A stretch of DNA of 12,500 bases from Actinidia chinensis (Eukaryota; Streptophyta; Magnoliopsida; Ericales; Actinidiaceae): positions 117,501 through 130,000 of the forward strand of contig VIGQ01000042.1 in assembly GCA_009663005.1 (NCBI GenBank), read 5' to 3'. Position 1 is the stretch's first letter. Each line of letters opens with the position of its first letter. Below, piece after piece: positions 7,770 through 12,500 of the stretch. The position numbers and the translations under genes were made by a program. The notes below the pieces were generated by a model, which worked only from the letters and a program-made list of their open reading frames with translations, was not told where the DNA came from and searched no databases.

Positions 7770-8840
7770 ATGAGAGAAATGATCAACAAATGGAGCTGCA
7801 TATGTTGACACACTTGGAGTAACAGCAAATGCCAAGTTTGTCTTGTAATGGTATGATATTGCAATCTCAACAATACTCCTATACAAAGATGGCTAGCAAA
7901 AAGAAGCAGAATGTAATTTGGAAGTCTTTTTTGTAGAAATAGGAGATATGGCTTCTTACAATTCCACCATGCCTGCTTAGATAGACTCCAGTGCATACTT
8001 GGTTGTGATAAGAAATTAACCATGAGATGACTTGGTGACTGAAATTACCCAAGAAATAGGAAAAACATTCCAATTCCTTCATAGAAACGGATGTATGCAT
8101 ATGTGGAATTAAATTCTGAAATGAGTGGGACGTTTCTCGCTAACCAGAATATCATAACATAAACCAATAACATGATAAAAAATAGTGGTGGCTGTTCTTT
8201 GAACAAACAAAGAATTATAACAATGGCTGACTTGAAGCCAACTGAAAAAAGATAAGAGGAAAAAGTTAAAGTACTACGGTTTGTTGCTTTGCTTGAGTCC
8301 ATACAGGGCCTTTCTGTAATTGCAAACAGATGTGGGAGAGCAGAACAATAAACTCTTATGGTTGAGCCAATATACTTTCCTCATTAACTTGCCATGAAGA
8401 AATGCATTAGAGATATTTAAGGTTGATGCACCAATTGTAATGCAGGGGTATGCACATACAATTCGAATGGTGGGTTATTTTGCCTACAAGACTAAAGGTA
8501 TCATGAAAATCAACCCATTCCTCTTGAAGATATCCTTAGCCACTAGACGAGCTTTGGACTTGGCCATAGAGTCAATCAGAATTTATTTTAATTCGAAATA
8601 CCCATTTGCAGCCTATAACATGTTTCTAGAGGTAACGGACAGACACCAAGCTTTTGGTTAAGAAGGCAGAATTTCTTCTTGCATGCAACTGTCCAAACAG
8701 GAGAAGTAAGGGCTGCTTTCACAGAATTAGCGTTATGTGTTGATCAAATCATTAGAAATGGCAACTGTGAAAGACAGTAGGAATTTTAGGTTTAAAAATA
8801 CCAGCCATTAGACCTTGTAGTCATAGAATGAATATTAGAG
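7770..8840 (-). pseudogene. Copia pol remnant: reverse transcriptase
   Basis: Reading leftward from about 8834, landmarks appear in order but in shifting frames. They are 'NIHSMTTRS' (8834-8808), 'AGIFKPK' (about 8803-8783), 'SKARLVAKD' (about 8562-8536), 'SNAFLHGKL' (about 8412-8386), 'KALYGLKQ' (8311-8288), the catalytic box region (about 8164-8145), 'MKELECFSYFLG' (about 8085-8045), 'YRSIVEIA' (7883-7860) and 'FAVTPSVSTYAAP' (about 7828-7790). The Asp-Asp box is broken: after TATGTT one G is missing relative to the family, which shifts the frame in the active site. The first catalytic Asp region near 8412 is also disrupted by a stop. The family copies element RNA into DNA in a virus-like particle; this copy cannot. 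Confidence 0.88.
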
Positions 8841-9052
8841 GTTTGTAAGGAATGAGAAGAAGAACTAGAATTGAATAATCAGTGATAGGAGATGATGAAA
8901 CAACTTGAAAAGAGAAACTTAATTGGAAAAAAATAGGAGAATACTTGAATATTTGAAGAAATAGGATGTGACTGAGAAACTTACTGGAACGTTGAAAAAA
9001 GAGAAGAATGATGTGTAGACCTAGATGAGACCAAACAACTGCATTCGAAGAT

Positions 9053-9101
<49 letters not shown>
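9053..9101. repeat. G49 homopolymer inside the copia element
   Basis: There are 49 consecutive G on the + strand. On the coding strand this is a C run (Pro codons), placed in the variable linker between integrase and reverse transcriptase, where plant copia proteins are often Pro/Ser-rich. Expansion of a Pro codon run is therefore one possible origin. Such a tract is G-quadruplex-prone and hard to sequence, so its true length is doubtful. Confidence 0.9.
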
Positions 9102-9103
<2 letters not shown>

Positions 9104-10036
9104 ACAAGAAAGTTTGTAGTTGAGACAATGTTTGGTGAAGAAGAAACTAGAAGGAGAAACAATTCAGTAAGACATGAAACAAGATTCATCAAAAGAACAT
9201 GTCCTAGAATGAAAACTTGTCCTGTGAGAACATTAAGACATGCTTAACCTTTAATAGTAGGATGAATATCAAGAAAAATTATGCAAGGTACAGATCTTGG
9301 AACTACTTATTGTGCAAGAGTAAGTTTTGAGTCATGAAACCTCTACACCAAAAGCTCATGAAGAAAAAATCAGGTGGCTTAATGAAAAACAGCTTCAAAA
9401 GGGGGTTTTACTATTAAGCTAGAGCTAGGAGACGATTTATGAGAAATATAGCGTGGCAACAGCATCAAAATCAAACTAGAAAGAATGAGGAAGATGAGAC
9501 TGGTGCAATAGTGTATGGCAAGTTTCCACAATAAATGTCTATGCTTCCTTTCTGCAATTTATTTTGAGAGGGTGTGTGAGGACAAGACAATTGATGAACA
9601 ACACCGTGAGTTTTTAAAAAAATTTCAAGATTGGAACTAGTGAACTCCCCACCACCATCAGTTCTAAGAATTTGTAAAGATACCTTAAATGAGTTTCGCA
9701 TATGCTTTGAACTCAAGAAACTTGTCAAAAATTTCACTTTTGTAATAAGGGGATAAATCCAAATAAAACGACTAAAGTCATCTACAAAAACACATAATAT
9801 TTGATCAAGCAATCAGAGTGATTAAAAGGAACCCCAAACATCACTATGTATCAAGGCCAAAAGTCTGCTAACAGATGAAGTTGATAAAGCCGAAAGAAAT
9901 TTGTGAGATTTTGCAACTGAACAATCAACACACACTATACATTGTTTATTTCTTATAGTGGAAGATGAAAACAATTAACAAGACTTGTAAATTTTGAAAG
10001 AGAAGGATGCCCTAATCTCTTATACCAGAGATCATC
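9102..10036 (-). pseudogene. Copia pol remnant: GAG-pre-integrase and integrase
   Basis: Reading leftward, there is 'DDLWYKRLGHPSLSKF' (10036-9989), the pre-integrase phrase in which the usual His before the RLGHPS core reads Tyr. Next come Cys pairs followed by 'AKSHKF' (about 9935-9900), 'HSDVWG' (9848-9831, first catalytic Asp), 'VDDFSRFIWIYPL' (about 9787-9748) and 'RTDGGGEF' (about 9665-9642, second catalytic Asp). After 'HTPSQN' near 9575 the frame shifts, so the expected catalytic Glu motif is readable only in a neighbouring frame. A stop also follows HSDVWG. Further left, 'PRSVPCI' and 'LNVLTGQVF' (about 9300-9200) mark the C-terminal integrase region. The enzyme would insert element DNA into the chromosome; the shifts and stops inactivate it. 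Confidence 0.9.
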
Positions 10037-10234
10037 TGTTACTTTAGCGCTAGACAAACTTTATTTGAAGATGATGGATTGCAAGTGGAAACTCTATATA
10101 ATCCATGGGAGTGATTGCCATTACTAGCACATCAGCCCTTTAGTTTGTTTTGTCCTGAATAACAAATGAATCAGAATCAAATGTAACATTGCAATTTCAG
10201 AGATTGAAGAAGAAGTAGAAGTAAGATTTGCCAT
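10037..10234 (-). pseudogene. Gag start fused to late protease-region remnant
   Basis: An ATG at 10234-10232, about 40 bp after the primer binding site, opens a Ser/Thr-rich frame (MANLTSTSSSIS...) like the start of a plant copia gag. After only about 15 codons it runs into 'VTFDSDSFVIQDKT' (about 10183-10142). That phrase in the family lies just after the protease and before GAG-pre-integrase. All the RNA-binding CCHC knuckle of gag and the Asp-Thr/Ser-Gly protease core are absent. The joint is near 10190-10200. A stop follows within the remnant at about 10136. Confidence 0.75.
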
Positions 10235-10273
10235 GAATCTTGAATCAGATTTGGCTCGTGGAGCTTCACCACA

Positions 10274-10285
10274 GCTCTGATACCA
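10274..10285 (-). promoter_or_regulatory. Primer binding site for initiator tRNA-Met
   Basis: The minus strand reads TGGTATCAGAGC, the standard plant copia primer binding site complementary to the 3' end of initiator tRNA-Met. It abuts the 5' LTR end (CTTCTTA|TGG) with no gap, which fixes the LTR boundary at 10286. Confidence 0.93.
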
Positions 10286-10341
10286 TAAGAAGTAGAAGAG
10301 AGAGAGAGGGAGAGAGAGCAGAGATAATCATGTCAATTCTA

Positions 10342-10348
10342 TTTTATT
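10342..10348 (-). terminator. Poly(A) signal AATAAAA in the 5' LTR
   Basis: Same word as in the 3' LTR, placed downstream of the TATA-like box as in the R region of other LTRs. Confidence 0.4.
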
Positions 10349-10378
10349 CAACAACAATTTCATTAATACACCTGCTAC

Positions 10379-10385
10379 ATTTATA
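10379..10385 (-). promoter_or_regulatory. TATA-like box of the 5' LTR
   Basis: The minus strand reads TATAAAT inside CTATAAATG. In the 3' LTR the matching place reads TACAAATATAG-like and has lost this word. It is inferred as the element's own promoter. Confidence 0.45.
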
Positions 10386-10448
10386 GTAGCTTTACAACAA
10401 ACTAGACACATGTCTTCTGATCATTGGTCTCTCCTTAACTGCCATAAC

Positions 10449-10582
10449 ACTTTACTGACTTCAATTAACTCTCCTCTTTACTGACTTCAACTAACTCTCC
10501 TTAACTGCCATAACAACTTTACTGACTTCAATTAACTCTCCTCTTTACTGACTTCAACTAACTCTCCTTAACTGCCATAACA
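10449..10582. repeat. Two tandem copies of a 67-bp unit in the 5' LTR
   Basis: Copies at 10449-10515 and 10516-10582 are almost identical, and a partial third begins at 10583 (ACTTTACTGGC). Each unit contains two shorter related phrases, 'tttactgacttcaa.taactctcc'. The 3' LTR has one such unit only. Confidence 0.88.
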
Positions 10583-10609
10583 ACTTTACTGGCTTTTCTA
10601 ACTCTGTTA

Positions 10610-10614
10610 TAACA
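10610..10614. repeat. Possible 5-bp target duplication (TAACA), 5' side of the copia element
   Basis: Partner of TTACA at 6904-6908, 4 of 5 bases identical. The sequence TGTTATAACA across the LTR edge is itself a palindrome, so the exact edge could be shifted by a few bases. Confidence 0.4.
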
Positions 10615-11110
10615 CCCCAACCATTACCATCCTATGAATGCAATGGATGATTTGTACATCATATCACTCTCAAACTCTACAAATTGGCCTCACTACAATC
10701 TTTCTCTATATTTTCACTCTGTTCACAACCATCGTTAACCTCAAATCAGGCCCCACTATTAATTTGTTTTTTCATGTGGTTTCATAATGGGGTTGTGGAT
10801 AAAGGAGGAGGATTGTGTTTTTCTAATTAGAGGGAGAGAGAAAGGGTGGAAGAGGAATGAGGGAGAGTGTGGAGGAGAGAGGAGGGGTCAATAGTGGTGG
10901 GTATAATCTCATGGAGAGAAAGGGGAGGAGAATGGTGGATTATTCAAGAGTGGAGAGGAGAGAATAAGTTGAGCAAGAGAGTATATTTGGATAACAAGCA
11001 AGGCAAAATAGTCATATTAAGCTCTTTGTGAGCAGTGTTACGTGACGGAGAAGGTGAAAGCATTTGACATTAGGGGTATATTTGTAATTTATCCTATTTT
11101 TTATTTTTTA
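10615..11110. other. Flanking stretch with a purine-rich tract, no gene seen
   Basis: No credible coding frame. From about 10800 to 10980 the + strand is strongly purine-rich (many GAGG, GGAG and GAGAG words), a possible non-B DNA or nucleosome-affecting tract. The rest is AT-rich. Confidence 0.5.
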
Positions 11111-11265
11111 TTTGGGTAAATTACACTGACCTCTCCTTGAGATTCCAGGTTAATACACAAGTAACCCCTGATGTTTAAGAAATATAATGACAATCCCCTG
11201 AGCCTTTGCAACTTGTAACATATTCTCCCATTTTGCACTATCACCCCTAAAATTTTGGGTTAATA
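11111..11265. repeat. Dispersed-repeat-like segment
   Basis: It begins with 'tttgggtaaattacactgacctctcc' in short words and repeats a related phrase at the far end ('ttttgggttaatacataaag'), with 'ccaggttaatacacaag' between. Such GGGTAAATTACAC-type sequences occur widely in plant intergenic DNA. Ends and superfamily cannot be set from this window. Confidence 0.35.
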
Positions 11266-11499
11266 CATAAAGACATGTTTGTTTGCTTGGACTTAGGTCG
11301 GACTGGGACACGAGTCCAGTCCGTCCCATGTTTTGTTTACCATTAAAATGACTCCGGACAAATAGTCCCGAACAGGCTAATAGTCCTCGCATACATGGGA
11401 CTATCTTTCCGGGGTGTGAGGTGGGACTATTAGTCCTGGACTAATCCTAAGTTGGACAAATATATAAAATTACTAATTTCCTTCATACATGTTGGATAA

Positions 11500-11550
11500 T
11501 TTCTCTATCTTCTTCTCTCTCTCTCTCTCCCTCTCTCTCCTCCCTCTTTC
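11500..11550. repeat. CT-rich microsatellite (left arm of the large palindrome)
   Basis: A run of TC/CT dinucleotides with a few interruptions. Its complement is the GA tract at 12237-12270. Confidence 0.85.
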
Positions 11551-12216
11551 GTTTTTTTATTTTTCTTTTCTTTTTTTCCTTAGTTTTTTTTAATAAATTT
11601 TTTATTTTTTTATTAAATAATTTTTTTAACATTTTTTTGGATAAACAAGCTTTTTTTTTAAAAAAATTAAACCCGTTTTCTAAAGAAAAAAAATATTTTT
11701 TTTTAAAAAATATTTAATCAAAAAAAAAATATAACAAATAATTTTGAATATTATTTTATTGAGAACAATTTTTTAAAAAATATAACAGTTTTTCTTTTTA
11801 AAAATAGCTAGTTTTTTACAAATAATCTCTTTTTTTTTTTTTCAGAAATAATAATTTTACAAAGTATTTTCAAAAATTAAATAAAAAAATTTACATTTTT
11901 TCAGTATTATCTCATTAAGAGCACTCAAAAAAGTTTAAAATTTTAATCAAAATAGTTTAAGAATACACTAATATTAAAAATTATTATTTAATATTAATGA
12001 AAAATATAAATAAATAGATAAATAAAACTATGATTTTCTTCTGAAAAACTGTTTTCAATAAAATATTATTTTAAAAATATTTTTTTAATATATTTTTTAT
12101 TAATATTTTTCAAAAATATTTTTTTAGAAAATCGGTTAATTTAAAAAAAAAAGCTGTTTATCCCAAAAAAATAAAAACTGATAAAAAAAATATTATTTAA
12201 TAAAAAAAAATCTATT

Positions 12217-12270
12217 AAAAAAAAAAAAAAAAAAAAGGAAAGAGAGAGAAGAGAGAGAGAGGAGAGAGAG
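12217..12270. repeat. A20 run followed by GA microsatellite (right arm of the large palindrome)
   Basis: Twenty A residues at 12217-12236 followed by GGAAAGAGAGAG-type dinucleotides to 12270. It mirrors the CT and T-rich part of the left arm. Confidence 0.85.
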
Positions 12271-12500
12271 TATTGTCCATATGTGTTGAGGGCAATTAGT
12301 AAATTAATATGAAGGGGTATGTTGGTCATTTCATTTCATTTGTGAAGTCCGATTGCTTGGCAAACGCCACTGAGATAAGACTGAACTACCACTTATCCAG
12401 AATTTTTAATCTAGAGCAAAACAAACGGCTACATGATAGATTAAGTCCGACATTATAGCCGTGCCAGTATTCCCGATGCTATTAGTCCGGAGCTCCTTAT

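Larger units (their letters stand above)
6909..10609 (-). mobile_element. Degenerate Ty1/copia LTR retrotransposon, 3.7 kb
   Basis: In minus-strand order there is a 324-bp 5' LTR, a primer binding site, a gag start, a protease-region remnant, GAG-pre-integrase, integrase, reverse transcriptase, RNase H, a polypurine tract and a 247-bp 3' LTR. Integrase lying before reverse transcriptase defines copia rather than gypsy. A full plant copia element usually has an interior of 4-4.5 kb, but this one has about 3.1 kb because most of gag and protease is gone. Several frameshifts and stops break pol and two long homopolymers interrupt it, so it cannot encode its own transposition. RNase H phrases such as WCDN and LASNPVFHAQTKHIEVDYH suggest the Ale/Retrofit-like part of plant copia. 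That lineage call comes from memory of the family and is weak. Confidence 0.95.
10286..10609 (-). repeat. 5' LTR of the copia element (324 bp)
   Basis: A direct repeat of 6909-7155. On the minus strand it starts TAACAGAG and ends CTTCTTA next to the primer binding site. It is longer than the 3' LTR mainly because of a 67-bp tandem duplication (10449-10582). A TATAAAT word (10385-10379) followed about 30 bp later by AATAAAA (10348-10342) gives a plausible promoter and poly(A) layout for transcription leftward. A GA microsatellite lies at 10295-10320. Confidence 0.92.
11320..12470. repeat. Very large imperfect palindrome, about 1.15 kb, AT-rich (foldback-type element)
   Basis: The left arm (about 11320-11850) pairs with the right arm (about 11990-12470) around a centre near 11890-11900. 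Aligned landmarks are GGATAAACAAGC plus a T run (11639) against AAAAGCTGTTTATCC (12149-12163), 'attattttattgagaacaatttt' against 'aaaactgttttcaataaaatatt' in complement, the CT tract (11500-11550) against the GA tract (12237-12270), 'aaattactaatttcc' against 'gggcaattagtaaattaat' in complement, and 'tgttttgtttaccattaaaat' against 'atttttaatctagagcaaaacaaa' in complement. The interior is nearly pure A/T and non-coding. TAGTCC and GTCCGGA words near both outer ends suggest GC-richer terminal inverted repeats. The right terminus may lie beyond base 12500. It is probably a foldback transposon or large MITE of unknown superfamily. Confidence 0.72.

Noticed and set aside
7637..7822. Poly-Pro and poly-Gly open frames around the C32 and G49 runs (also 8821-9192)
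   Set aside because: These frames are long only because a homopolymer has no stop codon. The real content is decayed copia pol on the minus strand.
11150..11392. 80-codon minus-strand frame
   Set aside because: It crosses from the dispersed-repeat-like segment into the start of the palindrome region, with no domain and no codon pattern.
12141..12329. Minus-strand frame rich in Phe, Leu and Ser
   Set aside because: Translation of the A20 and GA tracts in the palindrome arm; low complexity only.

Overview
The window looks like nuclear DNA of a flowering plant, probably a eudicot. It is strongly AT-rich, has TA, CT/GA and homopolymer microsatellites, and carries dispersed plant transposable elements. 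The only candidate host gene has plant-style features: a site II promoter motif, a Ser/Pro-rich N-terminal ORF and a GT splice donor. No prokaryotic gene layout and no complete, intact gene was found.

Left end (1-1560): a candidate host gene on the minus strand. Reading right to left, there is a TGGGCCC promoter-type motif near 1550, a GC-rich segment with a Ser/Pro-rich ORF (1415-1020), an AT-rich interval (1019-721), and a well-formed coding segment (717-416) that ends at a good splice donor. The rest of the gene would lie to the left of the window. I do not recognise the protein, and I have not proved that the two segments belong to one gene.

Middle left (1560-6900): intergenic DNA with no convincing gene. 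It holds a 476-bp non-autonomous hAT element (1927-2402) flanked by a perfect 8-bp target duplication, a (TA)n-rich degenerate tandem array (3110-3540), and a roughly 570-bp imperfect palindrome (4151-4723) that resembles a foldback transposon. Between 4724 and 6908 I see nothing but AT-rich sequence.

Right centre (6909-10609): one degenerate Ty1/copia LTR retrotransposon on the minus strand. The 5' LTR (10609-10286), an initiator-tRNA-Met primer binding site, a gag start fused to a late protease-region remnant, GAG-pre-integrase, integrase, reverse transcriptase, RNase H, the polypurine tract and the 3' LTR (7155-6909) are all recognisable in the correct order. The element is dead. Most of gag and protease is deleted, several frameshifts break pol (one in the reverse transcriptase active-site box), and two very long homopolymers (49 G and 32 C on the + strand) interrupt the coding region. 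All four LTR junctions agree on TA...TA termini rather than the usual TG...CA.

Right end (10610-12500): a purine-rich stretch, then a dispersed-repeat-like segment. Last comes a very large AT-rich imperfect palindrome (about 11320-12470, arms over 450 bp) whose outer right end probably runs past the window edge.

Nothing here forms a multi-gene functional system. The biological content is a layered set of transposable elements beside one unidentified host gene. The most unusual items are the TA...TA copia LTRs, the paired G/C homopolymers inside the element, a 67-bp duplication present in only one LTR, and the two large palindromes.
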